Positions 40,298-50,121 of a DNA stretch of 64,000 nucleotides are shown piece after piece. Within the stretch, counting starts at the first letter, position 1. Each line of letters opens with the position of its first letter. The stretch comes from Candida dubliniensis CD36 (Eukaryota > Ascomycota > Pichiomycetes > Serinales > Debaryomycetaceae), in the NCBI RefSeq assembly GCF_000026945.1, contig NC_012867.1, forward strand, positions 1,116,001 to 1,180,000, given 5' to 3'. The notes beneath the pieces are model-generated. The model made no database searches, was not told the origin of the DNA, and saw nothing but the letters and a program-made list of their open reading frames with translations. A program made the position numbers and the translations under genes.

Positions 40298-43090
40298 ATG
40301 TTTACTCGCAAGGCTGTACCACAGCATGAAGAATACGAATTGGTAAATCAAGTACCACCAACACAACCACCAAGTGATTCACCAACAGGACTGCAGTCTG
40401 ATTTTCGCAACTCCACAGACTCACAAATGTCTGACATTTTTGAAGACTTGGAAAACTATTCTAGTCTGAGTGGTCAAAAAATTGAAGATTTCCATGATAG
40501 TCCCTTGTTTCAATCGGTTTTGATGCGATATAAAAACCAAAGCATCAGTGGTAGAACGTGTGGCATATTCAGCTTAGTGGCGATAGTTTTATGGATTGGA
40601 AGTGTTATAATATATTCGCGAGTGAACCATTCAACAATTGGTAATGATTTAACCTGGAAAACCAACATAATCCAGTTAAATGGCGAGAATATCACACTCA
40701 ATGAATATAATCCCAATTTTAAAAACATCACTATGAACGATTGGAGAAGAGGCAAATATCACACATTTGAAAAACAAATAAGATGGTTAACTTCAACCCA
40801 GTTCCCGAAAAGCAAACACGGTGGTGGGTTTTATGCGGTAGACGAAATTGACCAAATAGTTGTCAATCAAATTGGACAAACAGATAAAAGCGATATCCTA
40901 ATATCGAACAAACAATTTGAGTACAGAAACAATTTTTTTAAAATCCAAGATTTTATTTTAAACCCACTGCAATCAATTGAAGACCCAGATGTTGCACATA
41001 TTGTCATAACAGACACAGTACAGCAATGGCGACACCTGAGTTTTGCATTGTATTGGTTGTTTAACCCTTTGGTTGGTACTTACATACCCATTCAGCCACC
41101 GCAAAATAAAAACAAGGAAAATGGTTTGGCAATTGATGCGTTGGACAAGTTACATTACGCTGACTTTTCCCCTGATGGAAAATATATTGTGTTTGCTTTT
41201 GAGCATAATTTATTTATTCAAGATTTGGCTAATGGTAAAATACAGCAAGTTACAGAGGATGGGTCAGCAAACATATTCAATGGAAAATCTGATTGGATAT
41301 ATGAAGAAGAAGTGAATGCTAGTAGTAAAATGATTTGGTGGTCTCCAAGTGGGAGCCATTTTATTTTTGCAAAGCTTAACGACACAAAGGTTCCAGGCGT
41401 TGACATAGATTATTATACTAAACAAAATACCGAAATAGGGATGCAGTTCCAGCAAGCCGACGAATCCAAATATGAAGGTGTTAATCAATACCCCATAAAG
41501 ACACAATTGAAATACCCTAAACCGGGAACTGCTAACCCAATAATATCATTGCATATTTATGACATTGCCAGTAAGAAAGTAGATGAGATAGTTGATGGAG
41601 ATGATACTTTGGGACCCGATTATATATTATATTATGCCAAATGGATTGACACCAACAACTTTTTGATGAAACAATCAGATAGGACCAGCTCAATTCTTTC
41701 GAAAAAGTTGTACAACCTAAGCAAAAATCAAGTTAGTGTTGTTAATTTCAGTAATGTTACAAAGGAATACAATGGGTGGGTCGAAAAGATGAACCCTGTG
41801 ACTTTGCTAGATGGTGGAAAATACATTGATATTGTTGTAATTGATAACAGAAACACTTTGGCATTATTTGATTCTCCGGGTCTGCTGTCACCATCAAAAG
41901 TTTTAGTTGATAACAAGGATTGGGATATAAGTGGTGAAGCTATCTATGATGCTCAAGAGAAGTTTGTTTATTTTTTAAGCACAGCTAGAAGTTCAATGGA
42001 TGCCCATTTGATTGGAATTGATCTTTCAGATAATTATAAACTTTACAACATTACTGATACGAAAAAAGACGGGGTTTTTGAAACAATGTTTTCTGAGAAT
42101 GGACAGTACTTGAGTTTAGTTTACTTGGGTCCCAACCAGCCATGGCAGAGGTTGATCAACATGGCAAATGTGCATGATTTCATAAAATCTGAAGAATATG
42201 GTAAATCTACCATAGAGGAAGCAGTTATATTGAACCAGCCAATTATTACTACTTCGACAAGCTTAAAAGAAATTAACTTGCCAACCGTCAGATATAAAGA
42301 GGTAACAGTTGGGAAAAAAGAAGACAGGGTATCTTTAAATATTATGGAGATTTTACCACCTAATTTTAAAACAAAAAACAAAAAGTATCCTTTGTTTGTG
42401 CATGCATATGGAGGACCAGGCTCGCAAACTTTTATGAAAAAATTTGATATTGGATTTCTTCAAATTGTTAGTGCTAGATTGAATTCTATTATTTTGGTGA
42501 TTGATCCTCGTGGAACTGGAGGGAAAGGTTGGAAATTCAAGTCATTTGCGAAAAGCAATATTGGATATTGGGAACCAAGAGATTTAAAGACAATAACCTC
42601 TGAATATATAAAGAAGAACAATAAACTCATCGACAAAGAAAGAGTTGCTCTTTGGGGTTGGTCGTATGGTGGATTTACAGCTTTAAAGACATTGGAATAC
42701 GATAAAGGTGATGTTTTCAAATACGGAATGGCAGTTGCACCCGTGACAAATTGGTTGTTTTACGATTCTATATACACCGAGAGGTATATGGGTCTTCCAG
42801 CGATGAATCCCAATTATAAATCTTCAGCAAGGATTAATGATTTTGACAACTTCAAATCTGTGAAAAGATTTTTGATAGTACATGGTACGGGGGATGACAA
42901 TGTGCATGTACAAAATCTGATGTGGTTCTTAGATCAATTAAATATTCACAATGTTGAGAATTACGACATGCATTTATTTCCTGACAGTGATCATAGTATT
43001 CACTATGATAATGCTGGAGTTATTGTATATGATAAATTATACTCTTGGCTACGAGATGCATTTCGAGGAAATTTTGACGAATCTGTATAG
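40298..43090 (+). CDS. STE13: Dipeptidyl aminopeptidase, STE13/DAP2 type
   Basis: Type II membrane serine protease of family S9B that removes X-Ala/X-Pro dipeptides. Ste13 trims alpha-factor precursors in the late Golgi; Dap2 is vacuolar. The 930-residue protein has a roughly 87-residue cytosolic tail, one membrane segment (about 88-108), a beta-propeller and a hydrolase domain. The catalytic triad is Ser789 (GWSYGGF), Asp866 (GTGDDNVH) and His899 (DSDHSIHYD). Propeller motif DWIYEEEV supplies the paired Glu that bind the substrate N-terminus. Length and long cytosolic tail favour Ste13 over Dap2. Residue 874 is encoded by CTG and aligns with a Ser in relatives. NOC2 starts 185 bp downstream on the same strand. 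Confidence 0.9.
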   Translation: MFTRKAVPQHEEYELVNQVPPTQPPSDSPTGLQSDFRNSTDSQMSDIFEDLENYSSLSGQKIEDFHDSPLFQSVLMRYKNQSISGRTCGIFSLVAIVLWIGSVIIYSRVNHSTIGNDLTWKTNIIQLNGENITLNEYNPNFKNITMNDWRRGKYHTFEKQIRWLTSTQFPKSKHGGGFYAVDEIDQIVVNQIGQTDKSDILISNKQFEYRNNFFKIQDFILNPLQSIEDPDVAHIVITDTVQQWRHLSFALYWLFNPLVGTYIPIQPPQNKNKENGLAIDALDKLHYADFSPDGKYIVFAFEHNLFIQDLANGKIQQVTEDGSANIFNGKSDWIYEEEVNASSKMIWWSPSGSHFIFAKLNDTKVPGVDIDYYTKQNTEIGMQFQQADESKYEGVNQYPIKTQLKYPKPGTANPIISLHIYDIASKKVDEIVDGDDTLGPDYILYYAKWIDTNNFLMKQSDRTSSILSKKLYNLSKNQVSVVNFSNVTKEYNGWVEKMNPVTLLDGGKYIDIVVIDNRNTLALFDSPGLLSPSKVLVDNKDWDISGEAIYDAQEKFVYFLSTARSSMDAHLIGIDLSDNYKLYNITDTKKDGVFETMFSENGQYLSLVYLGPNQPWQRLINMANVHDFIKSEEYGKSTIEEAVILNQPIITTSTSLKEINLPTVRYKEVTVGKKEDRVSLNIMEILPPNFKTKNKKYPLFVHAYGGPGSQTFMKKFDIGFLQIVSARLNSIILVIDPRGTGGKGWKFKSFAKSNIGYWEPRDLKTITSEYIKKNNKLIDKERVALWGWSYGGFTALKTLEYDKGDVFKYGMAVAPVTNWLFYDSIYTERYMGLPAMNPNYKSSARINDFDNFKSVKRFLIVHGTGDDNVHVQNLMWFLDQLNIHNVENYDMHLFPDSDHSIHYDNAGVIVYDKLYSWLRDAFRGNFDESV

Positions 43091-43275
43091 ACAATATAGT
43101 ATGTGCATAGATAGATAGTGTTAGTATTCTTTTTATTTTTTGAAAAAAATCGACGATTGAACGATCCCGTATTTTGGCCTCATCGCGATGGTTTGAAAAA
43201 ATCTTTAAAAAAAAATGTATTGAAAACTAAAAAAAAAAACGAACCTACTAGTAACTCTTTTCTATACAAGCAACT

Positions 43276-45432
43276 ATGGGTAAAGCATCGAAACAAACAA
43301 AGAAGTTTCAAAATAAGCATTTGAAGCATACAATAGAACAACGTAAGAAAGTTCAGGCACATAACAAGAAAATTGCTTCCAGAAAAAAGGGTGGTAGTTC
43401 AGAAAGCAATGCACCAAAGCGTGCCGATGGAAAAGCTAAGGAAGTCTTTGAGGATATGTCAGTAGACGATTTTTTTGAAGGTGGGTTTGAAGTTCCTAAA
43501 GAAAAAAACAAAAGCAAGAACAAGAACAAGAACAAGCAAGATACAATGGAAGAAAACGAAGAAGACTCATCTTCTGAAGAGGAAGATGAAGAAGCAATGA
43601 AGGAAAACTTGAAAAAATTAGAGGCAGAAGATCCAGAATTTTACAAATACTTGAAAGACAATGACAATGATTTATTAGATTTTGAAGCCGTCAATCCTTT
43701 AGATGCCATAAGTGATGACGAGGATGATGACGAAGGGGACAAAGAGGAAGAAAAAGAAGAAAAAGAAGTTCCTAGTGATGACGATGATTCTGATGAAGAA
43801 CCAACTTTAGGAAGAACTAAAGGAACTAAAATTGAAATAACCAAACTGTTAGTTAAAAAGTGGAATCAGCAATTAGACAAGCCAACTCCTAAGATAATAA
43901 GAAATATACTTATTGCTTTCAAAGCAGCCGTTAATATCCACAACTCGGATTCCGAAGATTATAAATTTTCTATAACAGACCCTAAAGCATTTTCTGAATT
44001 GATGTTATTAGTCTTGAAAAAAGTTCCCATTTCTATCCAAAAGTTGGTTAAATACAAAACTAATGCCCAAGGAGTTAGAACTATTCCTCAAAAGAACCAA
44101 TATGCCACTCAAATAGCAGCAATTTTGAAATCCCATGCAGGTTCATTCATTACTTTATTAAATGATATCACCAATACTGAAACTGCTGCTTTGATTTTAG
44201 CTTCTATCTATGAAGTATTCCCCTTTTATTTGTCACACAGAAGATTATTAAAACAAATATTGAGTGCAGTTGTAAATGTTTGGTCCAGCACCTCAGATAT
44301 TGATACGCAGATTTCTACGTTTGCCTTTTTGAACAATGTTTCTAGAGAGTATCCTAAATCAGTCTTAGAAACAGTTTTGAAATTAACTTACTCGTCTTTC
44401 TTACAGAATTGCAGAAAAACAAATGTTCATACAATGGCCCAGATTAATTTTTGTAAGAATTCAGCTGTGGAATTGTTTGGGATTAATGAAACTTTGGGTT
44501 ACCAAGTTGGCTTTGAATATGTTAGACAATTGGCCATTCATTTACGTAACAGTATTAATGCTACTTCAAATGCGAAAGAAGGATACAAAACTATATACAA
44601 TTGGCAGTACTGTCACTCATTGGATTTTTGGTCTAGAGTTTTGTCTCAACATTGTAACCCAGAGAAAGAGTTGCAAAATCATAAATCAAAAGAGTCTCCA
44701 TTGAGGCAATTAATTTATCCATTAGTACAGGTCACTTTAGGTGCAATTAGATTGATCCCTACAGCTCAATTCTTCCCATTAAGGTTTTATTTAATCAGAT
44801 CCTTGATCAGATTATCTCAATCTACTGGAGTGTTTATTCCTTTATTCCCGTTGATTTCAGAAATCTTATCATCTACAGCGATAACCAAAGCACCAAGAGC
44901 TTCTACTTTGCAAGCTGTTGATTTTGAACACAATATTAAAGTTAATCAAGCCTATTTGGGAACTAGAGTTTATCAAGATGGGTTATGCGAGCAATTCATA
45001 GAGTTATCGGGTGAATTTTTTGGTTTGTATACAAAGAGTATCGCCTTTCCAGAGTTGGTAACACCAGCTGTATTAGAATTGAGAAGATTTGTGAAGAAAT
45101 CAAAAAATGTAAAGTTCAACAAACAATTGCAACAGTTGATAGAAAAATTGAATGCAAATGCTGTTTTTATTACAGGTAAAAGATCCAATGTTGAATATGG
45201 ACCATCAAATAAAGCAGAAGTGCAACAATTTTTGAATGACTTTGAATGGGAAAAAACACCTTTGGGTCAATATGTTAATGTTCAAAGACAGATGAAAGCT
45301 GAGAGATTAAGGATTTTGAAGGAAGCCCAAGAAGAGGAAGCAAGAGCTCAAGCCGAACAAAAGAAGAAAGAAGAGGAAGAGGAGGAAAAAGAGGATGAAG
45401 ACATTGAAATGGAAGTGGAAGATGATGAGTAG
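43276..45432 (+). CDS. NOC2: Nucleolar complex protein Noc2
   Basis: Ribosome-assembly factor. Noc2 pairs with Noc1 or Noc3 and escorts 60S precursors out of the nucleolus. The 718-residue protein has a lysine-rich N-terminus, then a long acidic Ser/Asp/Glu region (about 80-180). A helical repeat body follows, with family patterns such as [48 protein letters not shown] and [32 protein letters not shown]. It ends in a Glu/Lys/Asp coiled tail. The length is normal. It converges on CWT1. Confidence 0.95.
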   Translation: MGKASKQTKKFQNKHLKHTIEQRKKVQAHNKKIASRKKGGSSESNAPKRADGKAKEVFEDMSVDDFFEGGFEVPKEKNKSKNKNKNKQDTMEENEEDSSSEEEDEEAMKENLKKLEAEDPEFYKYLKDNDNDLLDFEAVNPLDAISDDEDDDEGDKEEEKEEKEVPSDDDDSDEEPTLGRTKGTKIEITKLLVKKWNQQLDKPTPKIIRNILIAFKAAVNIHNSDSEDYKFSITDPKAFSELMLLVLKKVPISIQKLVKYKTNAQGVRTIPQKNQYATQIAAILKSHAGSFITLLNDITNTETAALILASIYEVFPFYLSHRRLLKQILSAVVNVWSSTSDIDTQISTFAFLNNVSREYPKSVLETVLKLTYSSFLQNCRKTNVHTMAQINFCKNSAVELFGINETLGYQVGFEYVRQLAIHLRNSINATSNAKEGYKTIYNWQYCHSLDFWSRVLSQHCNPEKELQNHKSKESPLRQLIYPLVQVTLGAIRLIPTAQFFPLRFYLIRSLIRLSQSTGVFIPLFPLISEILSSTAITKAPRASTLQAVDFEHNIKVNQAYLGTRVYQDGLCEQFIELSGEFFGLYTKSIAFPELVTPAVLELRRFVKKSKNVKFNKQLQQLIEKLNANAVFITGKRSNVEYGPSNKAEVQQFLNDFEWEKTPLGQYVNVQRQMKAERLRILKEAQEEEARAQAEQKKKEEEEEEKEDEDIEMEVEDDE

Positions 45433-45525
45433 TTACATCTAACTAATAGGTTGTGTTTGTGTTAATACACAATAATAATATTACATATATAATAGTGTTA
45501 TACAAGAATAGATGACCAATAAGTT

Positions 45526-46421
45526 CTAAGGATCAATGGGGATAAAATTACCTACTATACAACTGGGGATGTTGTATCTATCTCTCCTTATAGTAAAGCT
45601 GAAACAGCAGCTTTTTCGTTTAATACCATCTCTAGTTCTCAAATTGCAACTAGTTAAAACAGCTTTCTGACCTTTATCAAAAGCGATTGCACCATACTTT
45701 TCCCAGAAATTCACAGCGCTTTCCTCACTCATTAATTCGTAGATTGCCAACTTTCCGTCCTTAAGATCGTCTGTAGTTACGCCTACCAATGAAGCAAATT
45801 CTTTATTTCCCCTGTATATTTCTCCAGTACGTCTCCATAAACAAGCAGGTATTGCCATTGCCGTAAAAACACGATCATAGTCCAACAACATTCTTTCAAA
45901 ACTTTCTTCAACCAAGACCAAATCCACATCCTTCAATGTACGGGCAATCGCCCTGAAAGCCGGTCGAAATATCGATAGTGGTTTTAGTATTCTCTGTCTA
46001 CTTGATATATTCATATAGTTGTCCATATATCTCTGAAGTCTGGCGTAGCCTTTGGCATAATTGTATGGCTGTAGTAATCCTGCCTCTAATTTTGCTTTAA
46101 TGACTTGTTTCAATCTTTCTTCAGGTGAAATCTCCGTAGTAGGATCGGCTGCTGTAAGAAAGAACTTATCTCTTGCAGAATCAGAGATCACAGGTTGTTG
46201 TTCAGTCTTGTCCATTTGAGGCTCAACCTTGACTGTGTTCAATGCATGCAGTTGCTGTGTTAATTCAGGTTGCTGTTGTGATTGGATTTGAGTTGAATCC
46301 ACTTCATTACCAAAAGTTGATGGAAATAAATTTGAATTAGGCGAATATGCCAAAACTGCATTTAGGTTAGTCGTGCTGTTTCCACCACTAATACTAAACC
46401 CATTATGATTATTATTGTGAG

Positions 46422-46455
<34 letters not shown>

Positions 46456-47193
46456 ATTGTTATTTGCAACTCCAAAATTTAAAAGTCCATCTGTATCATC
46501 ATTTAAAGCTCCGTTGACTAACTCCGGGTCGTCAATCATGGACAAAAAGTCATTTAAAGAACTGAACTCACTATTTGCATGTTCTGAGTAAAAGAATGGT
46601 TGCTGATTGTAAGGCAATGTCTGAGATAGTACTGAATTTTTTATTAACCTTGATTGTGGCTGTTGCTGTTGCTGTTGCTGCTGCTGGGAAGAATTGATAG
46701 GCGGGGCGTTTGTGTGCACAGATTGAGATTGATGTGGAGTTGGTTGTGGAAACGGTAAAGAATTCTCCGTTTTAGGTGTAGACCTTATTTCCAGTTGAGA
46801 TGCTTGTAACGGTGGCAAGGGTAAGGGCAGTTGGTTCCCCGTTGATCCAGTCAAAGGAAGCGTTATTGGTGATGTTACCATTGGTGCTCCTTCACTCTGG
46901 GTCTTTCTTAAAGCTGCAGCCTTTTTACGTTGTCGGGGGTTAGATGGTTCATCATAACAAAGATGTGCAATCCCTCTTTTTATGCATCGTTGACAGGGTC
47001 TTGATTCATCACATATCATATGTGATCGGCGACAATAAACACATGCAATTTCCAATTTCTTTTTCCTCCTTTTACTTGATTTTTCGGGCTTCTTATACTT
47101 AGGTTCTGTTATCTCCGGAGGTGGTAAGCTTGATGTCGAATCTGTCTCCCCTGGTGTGGAACTATTTGTATTTTGAGTACTCATGGTAGACAT
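45526..47193 (-). CDS. CWT1: Zn2Cys6 transcription factor, Ert1/Rds2 family
   Basis: 555-residue regulator with an N-terminal zinc cluster (C51, C54, C61, C67, C70, C79) preceded by a basic KRRKKK stretch that is probably a nuclear localisation signal. The middle is low-complexity, with Pro/Gln/Ser-rich parts, a Gln run and a long Asn run. The C-terminal part (GLLQPYNYAKGYARLQRYMD onward, with ACLWRRTGEIYRGNKEFASLVGV) is the conserved PAS-like domain of the Ert1/Rds2 group. Known members control gluconeogenesis and ethanol use, and Candida Cwt1 affects the cell wall and nitrosative response. The symbol is chosen because CWT1 is the Candida member I recall beside NOC2. Confidence 0.85.
46420..46460 (-). 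repeat. Trinucleotide run encoding poly-Asn in CWT1
   Basis: A GTT/TTG-type repeat on the plus strand encodes a run of about 14 Asn followed by a THNNNHN sequence in the CWT1 protein. A second run at about 46660-46690 encodes Gln. Such tracts often vary in length between alleles. Confidence 0.85.
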
Positions 47194-47701
47194 ATATTAT
47201 AAGTCAATGGGGATGGTTTTTAAAAAAACTGATTTTAAATGTACTGATCAAACCATATAAACCACTTGGTTGTGTTTAAGGTTTATTCTTCGAGCGTTAT
47301 TTGTTTTTTTTTTTTTTTCTTTTCTTTCTTTTTCTTTTTAGGGTTTGTAAATCTATATATACTAGAAACACAATCGTCTTGTTTTCTAACAACAACAACA
47401 CTACCCACTTTAAATTTTCACCTTTAATTAAAGTTTGATTTTTGTTAAATTTCTTAAATCATTCATTCTCTTTTTTTTTTTTTTTTCTTGTTTTTTGGTT
47501 CTTTGTTCGCTTTGTCTTTCTATTCTTGTTTTCTTAGCCATAACTCAACACTCACGTGCAAACAAATTATTCTTAAGAAAAATTCCGAGGCTCAATCTTA
47601 CAACCCGGGGAGTAAGTAAGTAAGCAGGTGTTAGACTACGCTACAGAATTTATGCACCAATCATAATTAAATATTATCAAAATATTAAAAAACTATACAC
47701 A
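47194..47701. other. Intergenic, no gene seen
   Basis: Upstream region of CWT1 with T runs at about 47306-47318 and 47470-47484. The 62-codon frame is low-complexity. No gene. Confidence 0.5.
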
Positions 47702-49573
47702 TCAATTATTGTAGGACTCTGAAAGGTTTATTGTCAGTTCATCACCATGATCCAGTTCAATAATACTTGTAGTCGATGATTCAAAAGAATTTTGTTCCTG
47801 TTGATTATGATCGCTACCTGAATCAATACTAGCACTCAATTCAGCCCCTGAAAGCTTTGAGGAAGATAACCGACTTAGTATTTGCAGTGGCTTTGATATT
47901 AGGTAAGGTCTTTTCGGTTGACTTGTCTGGCTGCCTTCAGCCGAACTGCTTTCAATTGGCTGACTATTGGCTGTATAGAATGTTAAGTTGGAACCACTTG
48001 AGGAAACACTTTCTGGGGGATTGAGCATGAAATTATTAGTTGGGTGTAGGTTTTGAGTCTTATCACTGTTTTGTTGATAATTGTTTGGATGATCTAAGGC
48101 CTCGTCATTGACTGCTTGCAGCAGAGAATGCTCTGGTAAATAGGACCCTTCGTCACTCTCTGAACCCTCTGTAGAATTTAGTGATATGGCATTTGAGCGT
48201 CTAGAGGGACCAGCCTCCAAATCTTCTATGCTGCCATAACCTATAGTATTATCATCTCTTTCAGCTACCCAATAAGAACTATTGTGATTGTGTCTACCCT
48301 GAAGAGTATAGTTACACAATGGACAACTCCTTTTAAAATTGATTAGCCAATTAGACAAACAATATTCATGAAAAAAATGTTTGCAATCAAGTACTAGCAC
48401 CTTTGACTTCAATGGTATATACTTTTCCAAACATATCGAGCATTTATATGACGGATAAAAGTCATCAGGGGCTGTTATTGCATGCAAATGTACTTTGGAT
48501 GACCTCAAATCTATACCTCCAACAATTATTTTATTGATTGATGAAGACGACGCATTAGGTGAAGGTTTGGGAGATTCTAATAACATTGCATTTTCCCCAT
48601 CTTTCGGAACCATGTTACTTTGGCCAGTGACTTTCAAATAATGTTGAAAATACTTTGCCAAAACCAAGTGGTCTATGTTATAAATATAGATTGGCAAGCT
48701 CTTGACCATCTTGGCGTTTTGAATATTCACTTGCTTTCTCCTGATCTTTTGGCCGCATATAATAACTGCATAGAATAATATAATCAATAGTGGTGGTGAC
48801 AAGACCATTGACAAAATTATACTAAGCCAGCTTCCAATATATGCAGTGCTAATTTCTATAATCAAATTTTGATACTCGACACTTTTCAAGTATCGATAAT
48901 CCTCATTGGTTATAAACATAATGGGTGTTTGCAATGATCCATCTTGATTGAATGTATTTGAAAACATTGTTATCAACCCTCTGTAAGGCTCGTCATTTGC
49001 GATTAAAATACTAGTTGGTTCCATTTCAGATTCTAGCAAGTTTGACACCTTATCAACAAATGTACAACCTCCTCGCAAAACAATCAATACTTTATTATGA
49101 TACTTGGCCTTAGAAAGCGATGTCAAGTCATCCAAATCGCAGGCATTAAATGGCAATATTGCATATGTACTTTTCAACTTATGGTTCAAAATGGGACTAA
49201 AAGAAGCATATCTGCCAAGTATTTCGTGAGTGGTTGTATTACCATTATCAGAAGTATTAAATCGAAGCACTGCGTCTATAGGGAAAAATGAGCTGACCAT
49301 ACTATTCAAAGGATAATCAAGCTCGACATCTTGCACTATAGGTTGTTGATGGTTTGGCTCATACTCAAACTTCGACGTTGTTGACTTTAAGAATTTGGCC
49401 TCTATGTTTTGCATTGAGTTGCTAGTTAAGTAAAGGACATCATTCCAATCAAAATGCGTTGCAACATTCTTATAGGTAAACAAATAAAAACATAATACTA
49501 TCATTGAGCAGGTAACAACCACAACTGGTCTGAAAAAAACCTTCATACTTTCTCTACGTCGAGAATGATTCAT
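47702..49573 (-). CDS. PA-TM-RING type E3 ubiquitin ligase
   Basis: 623-residue membrane protein. The N-terminal signal-anchor segment is at about residues 10-32. A lumenal region with protease-associated (PA) domain features follows, including KVLIVLRGGCTFVDKVSNL and ILIANDEPYRGLITM. A second membrane segment (about 246-275) precedes a cytosolic RING-H2 finger, CSICLEKY...DCKHFFHEYCLSNW...CPLC, in which all eight zinc ligands are visible. A Ser-rich, probably disordered C-terminal tail follows. The architecture matches the endosomal/vacuolar PA-TM-RING ligases (GRAIL/RNF13 group). S. cerevisiae has no clear equivalent known to me. Substrates cannot be predicted. Confidence 0.85.
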   Translation of the reverse strand: MNHSRRRESMKVFFRPVVVVTCSMIVLCFYLFTYKNVATHFDWNDVLYLTSNSMQNIEAKFLKSTTSKFEYEPNHQQPIVQDVELDYPLNSMVSSFFPIDAVLRFNTSDNGNTTTHEILGRYASFSPILNHKLKSTYAILPFNACDLDDLTSLSKAKYHNKVLIVLRGGCTFVDKVSNLLESEMEPTSILIANDEPYRGLITMFSNTFNQDGSLQTPIMFITNEDYRYLKSVEYQNLIIEISTAYIGSWLSIILSMVLSPPLLIILFYAVIICGQKIRRKQVNIQNAKMVKSLPIYIYNIDHLVLAKYFQHYLKVTGQSNMVPKDGENAMLLESPKPSPNASSSSINKIIVGGIDLRSSKVHLHAITAPDDFYPSYKCSICLEKYIPLKSKVLVLDCKHFFHEYCLSNWLINFKRSCPLCNYTLQGRHNHNSSYWVAERDDNTIGYGSIEDLEAGPSRRSNAISLNSTEGSESDEGSYLPEHSLLQAVNDEALDHPNNYQQNSDKTQNLHPTNNFMLNPPESVSSSGSNLTFYTANSQPIESSSAEGSQTSQPKRPYLISKPLQILSRLSSSKLSGAELSASIDSGSDHNQQEQNSFESSTTSIIELDHGDELTINLSESYNN

Positions 49574-50121
49574 TGGAATAAGGCAGTAGAAGAAATGAAG
49601 TGATTATTTGGGTGTTGTGATATTAATATTGCGGAGGTTTTCTATTAGAAAGAAGAAAAACAAAAAAGATGATAATCTGACTATAAACCTGATCCGAGAA
49701 ATTTTTATGATTCAATCTCTCTTACTAGTTTTTCTTTTAGTTTTTTTGTAATGATCAGTTTTAAGTAGTCGCGCAGTTACAAAAAAGAGAAAAATAACCA
49801 CAACCCCCAACACAATACAATAAAGGTTATGACAAGCTATAGTATACTAAAGGGGCTAATGAATATTAGTAGTAGTAATAAACTTGATTTGGGATTCTTA
49901 AGAATACAAATTTGGAAGAATTGACAACAATTGTAGAAACAATGGCTATAATTCTACAACAACTGTACAACCGGAACAATAAGAAAGAAAAAAAAAAAAG
50001 TTGTGCCATCAATGTTTGGACAAGTTGGTTATTTACTCTGACATGTTATGTAGATCCATTCTATTAAAAGTTGTATAATTTTTTTATATACGAAAACATC
50101 CGTTATTTATTTACAGTTCCT
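49574..50121. other. Intergenic, no gene seen
   Basis: Upstream region of the PA-TM-RING gene and 3' flank of RET1. A-rich, with a 13-base A run near 49988. Nothing recognised. Confidence 0.5.
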
